A stretch of DNA of 64,000 bases, taken from positions 21,234,044-21,298,043 of the forward strand of contig CM037460.1 of NCBI GenBank assembly GCA_021014325.1, read 5' to 3'. Source of the DNA: Plazaster borealis. Taxonomy: Eukaryota; Echinodermata; Asteroidea; Forcipulatida; Labidiasteridae. Below, piece after piece: positions 11,095 through 22,190 of this stretch (positions are counted from its first letter, which is position 1; each line of letters opens with the position of its first letter). Position numbers and translations under genes: made by a program. The notes under the pieces were generated by a model. It was not told the DNA's origin. It searched no databases and was given only the letters and a program-made list of their open reading frames with translations.

Positions 11095-12860
11095 AGCCAA
11101 ATTTCGACAAAAATGCAAGGCTTACTTTAATACCCCTTGTGATTTTATCAAACTTAAGCAGATTTTTGACAACAATTCAAGGCTTAATAATCCCTTTTTG
11201 ATTGTATCCGATTTAAGCCCAATTTCGACAAGCTTATATACCCCTTGTGATACAATTATTCGGCTCATTTGTGTCAAAAGTGTAGAGCTTATAACCCCTT
11301 GAGATTTTATCAAATTTCAGCTCATTTTTGAAAACAAAAGTATTGCTTACTTCTTGTGATTTTATCCAATTATAGTCCCGTTCGACAAAAATTAAAGGCC
11401 TACAGCCCTTGTAATTTTATCAAATTTCAGCACATTTCTGACGAAAATGCAAGGCTTACCCTTTGTGATTTTTTCAAGTTTGAGCACATTTTTGACAGAA
11501 ATGCAAAGCTTATAAAACTGTGATTTTATCCCATTTTAGCCCAATTTCGACTAAAATTCAAGGCTAACTTCTTGTGTTTTTGTAACAATTTCAGCACATT
11601 TTTGAAAAAAATGTGATTTTATCAAATTTTTGTCCCGTTCGAAAAGAAATTCAAGACCTACAGGTCTTGTTATTTTATCAAATTTCAGCACATTTTTGAC
11701 AAAAATGCAAGGCTTCCCCCTTTTGATTTTATCCAAATTCAGCCAATTTTCAACAAAAAATGCGAGGCTTACTTACCCCTTGTGACTTTATCAAAATTCA
11801 GCAAATTTTCAACAAAATGCAAGGCTTTTCCCTTGTGGTTTTATCCCATTTAAGCCCAATTTCGACAAAAATGCAAGGCTTACCCCTAATTGTGATTTTT
11901 TTCCAATTTAAGCACAATTTTTGGAATCAGGTTGGCTCAGTGGTTTCTTTCCCTGCCTTTCAACTCTGTGTACCCCGGTTCGAACGATATTTTTTCCAAT
12001 TTAAGCTAATTTTCAACAAAAAAGCAAGGCTTAGCCTTTGTGATTTTACGTCACCCATGTGATTTTCTCCAAATTCAGCAAATTTCCAACAAAAATAAAA
12101 GGCTTACCCCTTGTGATTTTATCCCAGAAAAATGCAAAGTTTCCCCCATGTGACATTTTTATCCAATTTCAGCTAATGTTTGACCAAAAAAAGCAAAAAT
12201 TACCCCTTGTGATATTTGTATCCAAATTAGCAAATTTTCTAAAAAAATGCATGTATCAAAATTTAGCCAATTTTCGACAAAAATGCAAGGCTTACCCCTA
12301 GTGATTTTATCCAACTTCAGCACATTTCTGACAAAATTGCAAAGCTTACTAACCCCTTGTGATTTTATCCCAATTTAAAGACACTGGACACCTTTGGTAA
12401 TTGTCAAAGACGAGTCTTCTCACTTGGTGTATCTCAACATATGCACAAAATAACAAACCTGTGAAAATTTGAACTCAATTGGTCATTGAAGTTGCGAGAT
12501 AATAATGGAAGAAAAAACACCCTTGTCACACATTAATGTTGTGTGCTTTCAGATGCTTGATTTCGAGACCTCACGCGTGAGGTCTCGAAATGAATTCAAA
12601 TATTTTACTGAGATATTACTTTTTTTCTCAAAAACGACGTTACTTCAGAGGAAGCCGTTTCTCACAATGTTTTATACTATCGACAGCTCTCCATTGATCG
12701 TTACCAAGTAAGTTTTTATCCTAACAATTATTTTGAGTAATGACCAATAGTGTCCAGTGCCTTTAAGCAAAATTTCAACAAAAATGCAAAGCTGACTTAC
12801 CTCCTGTGTTTTTATCCAATTTCACCTCATTTTTGAGAAAAATGCAAGGGGTCTCTGTGC
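11095..12860 (+). repeat. Degenerate array of about 50-bp units, interrupted by a miniature transposon
   Basis: The unit reads roughly ATGCAAGGCTTACCCCTTGT, then GATTTTATCCAATTTCAGC, then ACATTTTTGACAAAA. It recurs about 25-30 times with length changes of several bases. The array is split at 12375-12766 by a TTAA-type miniature transposon. A short unrelated insert, which includes a GGTTCGAAC box, lies near 11925-11985. ORFs at 11760-12301 follow the unit and are not genes. Confidence 0.85.
12375..12766 (+). mobile_element. TTAA-type miniature transposon, copy C (subfamily 2), with clear target duplication
   Basis: The element sits inside the 50-bp array, so the empty site can be read from neighbouring units (ATCCCATTTAAGCCCAATTT, with one TTAA). 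The filled site has TTAA at both ends, showing a TTAA target duplication. The ends are AGACACTGGACAC and GTGTCCAGTGCCT. A perfect 32-bp palindrome lies at 12560-12591. No protein is encoded. Confidence 0.88.
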
Positions 12861-12884
12861 CGAATAATGAATTTTATCGTTTAT

Positions 12885-13140
12885 GCGATAAAATTATTTA
12901 CTGATAAATCAACATTATTTATTTATAACCATTGTTCATAATATAACCATTGCATTATTCATAAATAACTATTATTTATATGTAACAATTTATCTATAAA
13001 TATTTATTATTTATGTATAACCGTTATTTATAAATAACCATTATTTATATATAACCATTATTTATAAATAACCATTATTTATATATAACCATTATTTATA
13101 TAAATAACCATTATTTATATATAACCATTCTATATAAATA
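12885..13140. repeat. AT-rich tandem array
   Basis: A core of about 17 bases, ATAACCATTATTTATA, is repeated some 14 times with small changes, alternating with TAAATAACCATTATTTAT. It is almost pure A/T apart from paired Cs. Such DNA melts easily and can be unstable. Confidence 0.85.
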
Positions 13141-13399
13141 GTCGGCCTTTGTAATTGTGGACACGCCCTTGGCACCTTTATCTAGGGCGTGCAAAATAAA
13201 ATAACACAAATTTGTAGACAAGAAATGCTGGCCCAACAGTTAAAAAAAATATATTTCGAATAAGCATGTCTGTTGTTTTGAAGCCTTTGGAACGATGGGT
13301 AAGGTAGAAGGAGTTTCTAAATTCGATAACCCAAGATAAACATTTCTGTTGAAGAATGGAACCAAAAAGTTTTTGTCCTATCAGAAAATTTAAGCGGAT

Positions 13400-14930
13400 A
13401 AAGTTTGTCTCCCTACGCCGCGGTTTAACCATGAAGGAAGGATCCATGGTATAACCATGGTATAACAGTGGTGTACCCGCACAATGAGGGTTATTTTAGG
13501 CGGTGAGTGGATCATACAACGCCCACACAATAACCCGTAGAAAAGATCCCCATATGTACGGTACAAAGCTGTTATAAGAGGAATGTCACTTTTTCCAAAC
13601 GGTGTGCACAATTTGGTCGCCTTTACGCTGTGGGACAGCCGCACAGTGAAGCCACACAACGAGTTTTTTTAGAACAAGTCGCACAGTGAACCCGCATAAT
13701 ACTGCGGTTGAAGGGCAGTCTCGTGTAACAAGGATTATTTTAGGTGTTGTGCGACCATACAACGTGCACACCTTTGCTCGTAGAAAAGGTCCTCATATGT
13801 ACGGTACAAAGCTGTTTCCTGCGGAATGTAACTTTTCTATTGTGATGTGAACAAATTTGTCTCCCTACACTGCGGTTGAAGAGCAGCCTCGTGTACCCAC
13901 ACAATGAGGATTATTTTAGGCGTTGTGTGACCATACAACGTGCACACCTTTGCTCGTAGAAAAGGTCCTCATAATGGTCCAAAGCTGTTTGCTGTGGAAT
14001 GTAACTTTACTACATTGTGTGCACGATTTGGTCGCCTTAACGCTGTGAGACTGTCGCACAGTGTATCCACATATGAGAGTTATTTTAGGCAATGAGGTGA
14101 CCATACAACGTGCACACATTTACGCGTAGAAAAAGGTCCTCATAATGTGGGTACAAAGCACCATTTTGAGCCAAATAACTTTTCCATTGCGATGTGCACA
14201 ACCTTGTCTCCGTTTTATGCGATGTGCCCATACAACCTTTTCTCATATGTACGGTACAAAGCGTGTATAGTGAGAAAGTAACTTTCCTATTGTGATGTGC
14301 ACAATTTTGTCCCCCTAACCGCGGTGCATTAATCGCAAACTGTACCCGCATAATACACGATTTTTCGGGCGGGGTGTGACCATAATAACGTGCAAATAAT
14401 TTACGCGTAGAAAAGGTCACCATACACGGTGCAAAGCCACATAATCGGGAAATATAACTTTTCAATTGTGGTGTGCACAAAATGTATCTCATACACTGCG
14501 GTTTAAGGGCAGTCCCGTGTACCCGCATAATAGAGGTTATTTTTATGCGATGAGTGACCATACAACGTGCACAGATTAACGCGTAGAAAAGGTCCTCATA
14601 TGTACGGTACAAAGCTAAATATTTAGAAAAATTACTTTCCCATTATAATGTGCACAATTTTGTCCCATAAACCGTGTTGGTGTGCAGCCTAGTGTACCCG
14701 TATAATGATGGTTATTTTAGGCGTTGTGTGACCATACAATATGCACACATTTACCCAAAGAAAAGGTCCTCGCTTGTTCAGTGCAGGGCGACACACAACC
14801 AAACTTTTTATCCATTGTCACATGCACAGTTTACCCGCAAAATACACGATATTTTAAGCGTTGTGTGACCATTATGACGTGCAAAGATTTAGGCGTAGAA
14901 AAGGTCACCATATGTGGCTCATTCTTTTGT
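13400..14930 (+). repeat. 175-bp satellite, right block (about 8 units)
   Basis: Same satellite as at 6740-8015, in the same orientation. The AAAAGGTCCTCA landmark occurs near 13539, 13782, 13958, 14129, 14409, 14585, 14759 and 14897. Spacing is near 176 bp except where units are truncated (near 14230) or enlarged (13539-13782, which has an extra GCCGCACAGTGAA segment). Units are more degraded than in the left block. The 175-residue ORF on the - strand at 14085-14612 is a by-product. Confidence 0.88.
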
Positions 14931-14985
14931 TCCAGTCATCGATAAACCCACAAGTTCTTTTGTTCCAATCATCGATAAACCCACA
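14924..14985 (+). repeat. Direct duplication of about 31 bp
   Basis: TTCTTTTGTTCCAGTCATCG followed by ATAAACCCACA is repeated immediately with one base changed. It marks the right edge of the satellite island. Confidence 0.6.
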
Positions 14986-15099
14986 TCGACAATATTTTTA
15001 CAAACACAAATACTCAGAATGCTTTGTCCGGTTTTTTGGTCACAGGTGTGAGTGAAAATGTTTTCCCTTTTGTTTTACATCACTGATCTCAAAGCTAAA

Positions 15100-16720
15100 A
15101 GTCATTGTAAAGTTTAACTGGCTCTTATTAAGAGTCTCTGACGCTCGTAATATTCTTAATTTCAAATCAAAACTCGACCTTATAAACTGGCATTCAGTTC
15201 TTCAATCAAACTGCCCCAATGAGTCATACTCAGCTTTCCCAGACATAAATCGTCTTTATGATAACCTCTCAAGCAGGTTAATGCTTTTTAAACCAAGGCT
15301 AACTCCTGCTCTTAAAACATCTATTATTAAACAGCAAAATAAATTGCCTAAAAATTCTATCAAGCATCCATCAACGCAAACAACAAGATTTCCATAAAAT
15401 ATTTAAAAATAAACATACCCATCAAATTAGAATTTCTAAAACAAATTACACATTAAAAAGCTCGACATGGTTAAAAATAACATCAAAAGCACATGGCAGG
15501 TTCTATTAATAGTATAATGGGCAGACATGAATCTCATACTAAATTTCATGACGATGAGAAAGATTATACTATAGCGAACAGAGTTAATGATTATTTTATC
15601 AACGTTGGCCCTAAACTTGCAGATAAGATTCCATTTTCTCAACTGACTACATGGGCAACCCAATTTCAGTTGTTACCTACTTTTTCTAAATTACTCGAGA
15701 AATTGGTTCATATTGGCTTAAAACTGCGGGAACTCCATAGACTATACTTAAATCCTTGAAGGGTGCAATAGATCATAACACACCATCCAATATATATATA
15801 TTTTTTAATCTGTGCATTTCCGATGATATTTTACATATAAGAGACTTCTTTACATGCCCAGCAATTGTCTAGAATTATTTGAGTTCAATATACCCAGTAA
15901 TTGATTTATTTCCCTAATTAGCTAACCCTTTAGGGGCGTGGAAACACCCCACTTTATCCCGAGGCACGAAAGGGCCAATATTACTAAATATTAATAAATA
16001 TGTGCATTTCCCATTAATTTGTACACATGCCCAGCTGATGTCTAATATTATTAATGTCATTTAGCCACCAGTAATTGGTATATTTCTCTAATTATCTAAG
16101 TTCTCAATGGCATGGCAATGCCCTTATTTACTACCACACCATCCAATATTTTGCTTGAAGAAATGTATCAAGGATATCAAGAAATTTGACTCCCCCAGTC
16201 ATTAGACTTTGGAGAAATTACTTAATTAGTGATTGTGTGGAATGATTAATTGGCCCCTCCCCTTAGGTAAGGGTTAAGTTCGTTAACTCCCACAACATCC
16301 TAACAGACAGTCAGTTAAATTGGTTTTCGCCATAAATGCTCCACAGGATATGGCCTTGATTGAACTTGATAAGAAAACTCACTTTCTTGGTATTTTTCTA
16401 GACCTGTCAAAAACGTTTGATACATTGAACCATGATATTTTACTATACAAATTATGTCATTATGGTATTAGGGGTGTGGCCTTGGAATGGTTTCGTAGCT
16501 ATTTGAAAAACCGTGATCAGTTTGTTCTTTTCTCCCATGTAAAATCCGAGTTTGGCCAACTCTCTTGTGGTGTTGTTCCCCAAGGAACATTTCTCGGACC
16601 CCCTTTATTCATACTCTATATTAACGACAATACCAAATCCTCTCATACATTTTTGTTTTGTTTTGTTGCTGATGACACAAACATATTTTTTATAATCATG
16701 AAAACGGACATCAATTAGGG
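15100..16720 (+). pseudogene. Decayed non-LTR retrotransposon (LINE) with reverse transcriptase remnants
   Basis: Conceptual frames contain a linker region typical of Jockey/CR1-type LINEs (VNDYFINVGPKLADKIP near 15570-15640) and, at 16320-16718, the palm of a reverse transcriptase. Its motifs in order are FLDLSKTFDTLNH, YGIRGVALEWFRSYL, VVPQGTFLGPPLFILYIND and the catalytic box as VADDTN. Frameshifts, for example at about 16325 (GFRHKCST then MALIEL in another frame), and stops show it is dead. A likely C-terminal tail (FKHSVKKFLLGKYKD) is readable near 16890-16940, so the element may extend to about 16990. The two halves are separated by AT-rich DNA at 15780-16149. Confidence 0.85.
15780..16149. 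mobile_element. Possible insertion inside the LINE, flanked by a direct repeat
   Basis: CACACCATCCAATAT occurs at both ends (about 15779-15793 and 16135-16149). Between them are two diverged copies of a segment with GTGCATTTCC, CATGCCCAGC and CAGTAATTG landmarks. The flanking repeat could be a target duplication or the edges of an internal duplication. Coding similarity to the LINE is lost here. Confidence 0.4.
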
Positions 16721-16989
16721 GGGGCGTAGTCACGCCACTGGTTAAAATTAGTAGACAAGCTCAGCCAATAAGATTCATATCCCAGGCTCCGCAATTCCTC
16801 TTTGCTCAACGTACTGTTTTGTTCTTGGGTCCACAAATTTGAGATAACCTCCCTCCAAACATCACTAGCATTGCCTCTCTGCCTATCTTTAAGCATTCTG
16901 TCAAAAAATTCCTCCTTGGCAAATATAAAGATTGTCGTGTCTCTAGGTGTTTAATCGCAACAATCTGTAAGAATGGAACCCGCCTTTAA

Positions 16990-17479
16990 TGTCCCTCATG
17001 TTCATCCAATGTACAGTGTTCACTGTTTTTCTTTTTGCTTTCTTCGAAAAGCATAAACAATATATAATTCAAGAAAACACACAACAATAATTTTTTTCAA
17101 GTACAACCTGCACTGTTATCGCTTACCAGCTTTATATTTATTTGCTCCCTTCAAACTGAACTTAACAATATATTATAGGAAAACATAACCGAAAAATGCA
17201 TCATTACCGACTACATAATCCAGGCACACAATGCAATTGACACTATATTTACAAAAACTGTTCCCCAAAAGCCAATAATAATGAATGTTCCGTACATTAT
17301 AAGTCACTACACACGAGCAATCGCCAAAAAACCCTGATTTTGAAGACCTATACCCCCACCCCCAAAAGTAACATTTTAAATTTACTTCATTTTGTCCAGT
17401 GTTAATGTTATTCAACAAACACATTTCAATCATCGTGCATTACATAAACACACAAAGTACACGACTGCAGACCTTCCAA
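16990..17479. other. Spacer with no recognised gene
   Basis: AT-rich sequence without repeats, exons or RNA genes that I can support. Confidence 0.3.
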
Positions 17480-17720
17480 GGCCCAATTTCATAGAGCTGC
17501 TAAGCACAACAATTTGCTTAGCATGAAATTTCTTCCTTGATAAAAACAGGATTACCAACCAAATTTCCATGTGTTGCATATTGCTTGTTACTGGTATTCA
17601 GCTGTTGTTTGCTTATCCTGAAAATCACGTGGAAATTTGGTTGGTAATCCTGTTTTTATCAAGGAAGAAATTTCATGCTAAGCAAATTGTTGTGCTTAGC
17701 AGCTGTATGAAATTGGGCCC
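17480..17720. mobile_element. Foldback element of the GGCCCAATTTCAT family, copy 1
   Basis: Near-perfect inverted arms of about 95 bases begin GGCCCAATTTCATAGAGC and end in its complement at 17720. A loop of about 50 bases lies near 17570-17625. Inner arms contain GATAAAAACAGGATTACC and its complement. Related copies lie at 20156, 20831, 43891, 52240, 62194 and 63645. Confidence 0.85.
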
Positions 17721-18200
17721 TGTTTTTACAAATAAGTCAAATGAACAACATTTCACAAATAACCCAGTCAGTAGCCGACGATGATACCTGTGATGGGAGT
17801 ATACTATTCAATATTTCATTGCAAATAATAGTTTCAAGTACCGGTATCTAAAACAGCAATCTGGAATATCCACAATGTTTCCAGCTGTGTAATAAATACA
17901 CTACACTTTCAAAACAAATCTCTTATTGCTTCTCTCTTTAAAACAGGTTTAGATGGATTTCTAAATTCTTTTTACATAATCTATTTCATTTCAACAATTG
18001 TAGATGTTAGAAACCAAAACCAACTTATATCTTAGTGCTTACCAACAATAACTCTATAATATTAACTAATTAATCCTACCAATTAATACTAAACAAAAAT
18101 ATTTATCTAAAAATATTTTGTACATTTCCTTAGTTTATATACAATGCTATTCTCTTTCATCCATAAACATTCCCAACAAACAAGAGGAATTACCAACATT
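17721..18200. other. Spacer with no recognised gene
   Basis: AT-rich unique sequence. Nothing supported on either strand. Confidence 0.3.
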
Positions 18201-18535
18201 GGGCGCTTTTGGCTAGAAAAAGAGTTAAATTTGTTATGAAATATGATTTAAAGTAGAATATAATAATAATAGTGGCCATTTATAATGTGCCATGTCTGTC
18301 TAAAAAGACACTCCTGGAACATATAAAGGTTCACATAATTATCCCTAAAAATTGTGTGGCTTTCCTTTTACTTAACGATTTTACAAAATAGAGGACCGTG
18401 CTATAGTTCACAAAGTGAAAGGAAAAGCACACAATTTTGAGGGATATTTATAAGAATAATTGTATTCTACCTCAAAAACACCTTTCCAATCGTATTCAGT
18501 TCATAACAAACACTTTTTTATAGCCCAAAGCGCCC
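18201..18535. repeat. Foldback element with GGGCGCTTTTGGC ends
   Basis: The outer arm GGGCGCTTTTGGCTAGAAA at 18201 pairs with the complement ending GCGCCC at 18535. Inner segments AAAAATTGTGTGGCTTTCC and GGAAAAGCACACAATTTTGA also pair. The left interior (18250-18320) shares AATGTGCCATGTCTGTC and GACACTCCTG with 51940-51985, so this is probably a mixed or nested element. Confidence 0.65.
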
Positions 18536-19019
18536 AAATCGGAAAGCAATGTGTCCCTATATATCTATGGTCTTTTCTCCTGATGATTAGTGGAGCATAC
18601 TGATCAGAACGTCAAGTTGCTTCACCAACTGCTCTATTCAGAGTTCATTTAGGGGATTGTTTCAATGGTTTTACCGAAACACTTTTTAAGACAATCAGAG
18701 TGATTGCTAAAAAAAAAAGAAAAAAAAAGTGAAATATTGGAATTAAATTTGTTTTTGCGGAATGGATCATATTTGTGGTTTGCTATTTCAACCATTCAAA
18801 TGTGTATAAAAGCAGTTAGAATACTTCGAATTTTTTTTAACAATAATGACATAAGCTTCATCTTACATAGGATTTCCTTCTATGAATATCTTCCAAATTT
18901 GGGAGCATTTAAAAACATTTTACATGGACTGATTTCACCAGAATAACATACATTATACATAGAGACATACCAATATATATATCAAAATATGATAGAAAGA
19001 AGACTCTATTAAAATAATT
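18536..19019. other. Spacer with no recognised gene
   Basis: AT-rich unique sequence without support for a gene or RNA. Confidence 0.3.
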
Positions 19020-19275
19020 ATATAATTTGGGGTTGAACAAAGAAAAATTGACTAGAGCTGGATTTGAACCAATGACCTCCGGTTTAACGTACCGGCGCTT
19101 TACCAACTGAGCTATCTAGCCCTATGTTGGCGGTCTCCCTATTTTGTCAATATCTTAGTTCGGGGGTGCCAGTCAGAAGCCATACAACCGTTAGCTGCCT
19201 TGTAGCCAGGTATCACACCCAAATTTACGATACAACCTGGGAAGCAGCAGCCAGGGGAATATATGTAACATTCAA
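19020..19275 (-). mobile_element. tRNA-derived SINE with an internal tRNA-like segment, copy 1
   Basis: On the - strand, 19051-19123 reads as a tRNA-like cloverleaf. It has a 7-bp acceptor (GGCTAGA with TCTAGTC), an A box TAGCTCAGTTGG, an anticodon arm CCGGT/ACCGG whose loop holds GTT in the anticodon position (Asn), and a B box GGTTCAAATCC. The base before the anticodon is C rather than the invariant U, and the T stem is weak, so a working tRNA is unlikely. Similarity to 25430-25660 covers the tRNA part and about 130 bases on its 5' side. Confidence 0.75.
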
Positions 19276-19677
19276 CAGCCTCGGACAGTATCTTTGGATA
19301 CTTTGAAACAATTAAAAGACAAATACACTGTGAACAACAAACTTCGTGATTGAACTTTGTGTATAATTTTACGTATTTTTAGATGAAGTTTGTGCTGGGA
19401 GACTCAATACTGATGAAAATGTTCATTAATTTATTATTATCATTTCCAATTGGAAAGACACATTCTTTTTTATTAGGTGGAATTTTTTAGAGTCCAGTTT
19501 TATAACACATTCATACATATAACTACTACTAACTGGTGGAAAAGAATACATCTTCGACTTCCAAATGAATGAAATAAAAAGAAGCCGACTGAAAGAATAA
19601 CGGAAATAAATTATAGGGATGTAATTATGAGCCCTTCATGCATGTTCCTTTTCAATTCAAGGTGTTAGCCACAAATC
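19276..19677. other. Spacer with no recognised gene
   Basis: AT-rich unique sequence. Nothing supported. Confidence 0.3.
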
Positions 19678-19836
19678 TAGACTTGTGCACATGTTGTTAA
19701 ATTTCAGTTGCGGTGATAGCGAAATTGCTCTCTTGCAACTATCTCGCGCGGACAAGCAGTCTCGCGAGATTTGCGAGAGAGTTGTTTCGCTATCAATGCG
19801 ACAGAAATTTAACGACTTGTCCACAAGTCTACCCCG
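19678..19836. mobile_element. Hairpin miniature transposon, complete
   Basis: The arms start GACTTGTGCACATGTTG and end CTTGTCCACAAGTC. They pair over about 65 bases through GTTAAATTTC and GGTGATAGCGAAA, with a short centre rich in CTCGCGAGA. A right half of the same family lies at 25788-25862, beside another SINE. Confidence 0.8.
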
Positions 19837-20155
19837 AATCTGGAAACAAGGTGACAATTTGGCTGAAAACTTAAGAGTACAACAATAAGGTCAAATTGTT
19901 CACATCAAGTAATTTTAGCTAATTGTAAATGACAAATGAAGCCCGATGTCTGAAGGACACACAGACACCATGTTTGCAGGGGTCTCTTATAAAAATATTC
20001 TTACATAATACGTACATGTAGTAATAATAGGTATTACATGTATATATATACCTCACACACAGATCCTTGTCATTTGATTGGATGAACATGTATCACATGT
20101 CATCCTTTATTTTGCCATGTATACTGCCGCCAAACTCCAAAACCCTTTGATCAGA
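19837..20155. other. Spacer with no recognised gene
   Basis: No gene or repeat supported. A TTTATT at 20106-20111 is a possible but weak poly(A) signal for transcripts coming from the right on the - strand. Confidence 0.3.
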
Positions 20156-20342
20156 GCCAATTTCATAGAGCTGCTTAAGTACAAAAACTAGCTAAGCACA
20201 ATAAAAATATGCTTACCAGAATAGGTTACCAGCCAAAATAGCATGTCACATGTACCATTTGTGATTGGTATCTTGCTTATTTTTGCTTAGCAGCAAATTT
20301 CTAAGCAATATTTGCTGCTTAAGCAGCTCTATGAAATTGGGC
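20156..20342. mobile_element. Foldback element of the GGCCCAATTTCAT family, copy 2
   Basis: The arms begin GCCAATTTCATAGAGCTGC and end GCAGCTCTATGAAATTGGGC, with TAGC/GCTTA motifs between. It is shorter and more diverged inside than the copy at 17480. Confidence 0.8.
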
Positions 20343-20457
20343 ACAGGTAACTAAAGCTTTTTCCTGAGACAGCAGTTACATTCTATTTATAATTCATTTA
20401 ATTGACCTCCTAAAATGTAATATTTGCTCATAATACAAAGAAACTTTATCTATTTTG

Positions 20458-20535
20458 AGTTTTGGGGTGAACAAAGAAAAATCGACCAGAACGGGATTTG
20501 AACCTGCGACCTCTGAATTGAGAGCGGTGTAGTGT
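20458..20535 (-). mobile_element. Fragment of the tRNA-derived SINE
   Basis: Shares GGGGTGAACAAAGAAAAAT and the B-box region (GGATTTGAACC on the + strand) with the copies at 19020 and 25430. It breaks off inside the anticodon arm. Confidence 0.6.
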
Positions 20536-20830
20536 TACTTTTGTTTTCTGATTAGGAAAGTACATCTGCAACTAAAGTCCCCGCATTGCTTTAAAGACTT
20601 CTATTTTCAAACATAAACATTATACAGGAATAAATAAGTATAAAAGAATACAATTTCATCACATGGTCCATTCATCTCAAGAGGAAGGAATTAACAATAC
20701 ACAGACCGCAGTCATGGATACACAGTTGTTATGGTGCCCCCAGCCTCGCTACTACGGGCAGCGCCATATCCAGTGCTCAATGAAGGAGAAAGGGTTACTG
20801 AAGATTGTCAAAATGCAAGACCACATAACT

Positions 20831-20935
20831 GGGCCACTTTCAAAGAGTTGCTTAAGCAGAAAGTATTGCACAACAATTTTCTGCTAAGCGGAAAGGAGCA
20901 GGATACCGGTCAAAAATGGTACATGTGACATGGTA
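20831..20935 (+). mobile_element. Half copy of the GGCCCAATTTCAT foldback family
   Basis: Only the left arm and centre are present (GGGCCACTTTCAAAGAGTTG, then GAGCAGGATACCGGTC and ACATGTGACATGGTAG). It matches the left half of the 62194 copy. Confidence 0.65.
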
Positions 20936-21417
20936 GTGCAATTTCCCATTTGGAAGCCCCATTCAGATTGGGGGTGAAATACTTTGTAATTTCTGTTGCA
21001 AAAAAACTACACAGTTCCAAAAATCTTTTTTTATGGTTCTCCCTTAACAGTGGTCCGCTGGACAAATGCTAGTTAAAACAGCTCAGGACCAGTTAAAATT
21101 CTCTCCAAATGGTCCCCATGGCTAGTTCAGTGTTGAAAAGCATCCCTATTTGAACATGAAGAATGGACTAGTGAAAAAGCTGACGGACTAGTGAAAGGAC
21201 AAGGTAACTGGTCCTGCTGGAAAAATTGAGGGCAACCACTGCATTTAGTGAACAATGGCACCTGACATACATGATGCAACAGGTGAACAATTTAAAACTT
21301 CTTGTAACATGATTTGTTTTTTTTAATATCCCCTGAACCCTTTACAATTACCAGGAGTGGAAAACATGGGAAGCTGGCTGGTAGCATGCTACACTGGTTT
21401 CCAAACAACTTTACATT
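20936..21417. other. Spacer with no recognised gene
   Basis: Nothing supported. It lies downstream of PNP on the - strand and may hold its 3' UTR end. A weak ATTAAA (as TTTAAT at 21322-21327 on the + strand) is the only poly(A)-like signal I noted. Confidence 0.25.
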
Positions 21418-21570
21418 TGGTGCTCAATAAGGGCATGGTGTAACTCCCCCCACCCCCCCCCCCCCCATTATGTCTTCATTTTGCTTGGAATCCCAGGAAT
21501 TCTTTAGAGGATTTTTTTGTGTACTTCTAAGGGGAAAATAGTGTGTAAATTATGGGAAGTTTGGTTAAAT
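21418..21570 (+). repeat. Dispersed repeat with GGGGCATGGTGTACCCCC-like start
   Basis: Diverged copy of a family also seen at 28135, 44470, 49270 and 49725. Shared parts are a GCATGGTGTA start, TTGTGTCTTCATTTTGCTTGG, GAATTCTTTAGAGGATTT, and GGGAAAATAGTGTGT. The first C run is expanded here to 13 or more bases. Confidence 0.6.
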
Positions 21571-21984
21571 TGGGTTCAGGAGCTGCTTTCACAAAGTCTG
21601 TTAGCAGACATTTTCTGATCTTCTTTATCATTTTTTTGATATGAAGATAGGGGGGCCCATCTCAAAACTTGTACAACTTATACAACTCTGTGGAAATTTT
21701 TACACAAAATGTAAAATTTCCCGTATGACCAGTGCAGTATCTTACCTGCCAGAAAGGCCCTGAAACAGACAAGGTCACTCTTTTTGTAAACAAAAGGTCA
21801 CATAGTCTAAAAGCAGACAAGTGACACAGCAACGCAAATGCGTTGTCAAATCTAATCAATTTAGCAGTTTGGTTACTGGTAATCTGCTTGATTAAATTTG
21901 GCCCAACCTCTATCCTGCTTCTAGCATTATTCTATCCGTGTTGGAAGCCACCCTTTTTTGTTCAAATACTCAATGTTTCACTCT

Positions 21985-22190
21985 CTAGTCCATCTTGGAC
22001 AGCATCTCAGCCACTAGCTCCTGGAGCACCTCCTCTCTCAGTTTTCCAGTTTGTAGGACCTCGACATGATTGGGTCCGTCCACCTCTGTTGTTTCGTAGT
22101 CCATCACACACTTGTTGGTCACTAGAGAGAGGCCGAAGACTCGCATTCCACAGTGCTTTGCAACGATAGCCTCAGGGCATGTGCTCATCC
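21985..22190 (-). CDS. PNP: PNP exon 6 (last)
   Basis: Residues 225-292 and the TAG stop at 21987-21985. Acceptor CTATCTCAG. It encodes [26 protein letters not shown] with Asn250, and NHVEVL with His266, ending in AEMLSKMD. No strong poly(A) signal is seen within the next 600 bases. Confidence 0.95.

Noticed and set aside
14085..14612. 175-residue ORF on the - strand
   Set aside because: It runs across the 175-bp satellite, repeats the same peptide pattern every unit and has no family features.
15100..16720. Endogenous retrovirus
   Set aside because: The catalytic region, linker motif and lack of LTR, gag or integrase fit a non-LTR element.
16711..16896. 61-residue - strand ORF as a separate gene
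   Set aside because: It is antisense to what looks like the tail of the decayed LINE and has no match of its own.
19051..19123. Functional tRNA-Asn(GTT) gene, - strand
   Set aside because: C in place of the invariant U before the anticodon, a weak T stem, and related degraded copies at 25430 and 20458 show it is part of a repeat.
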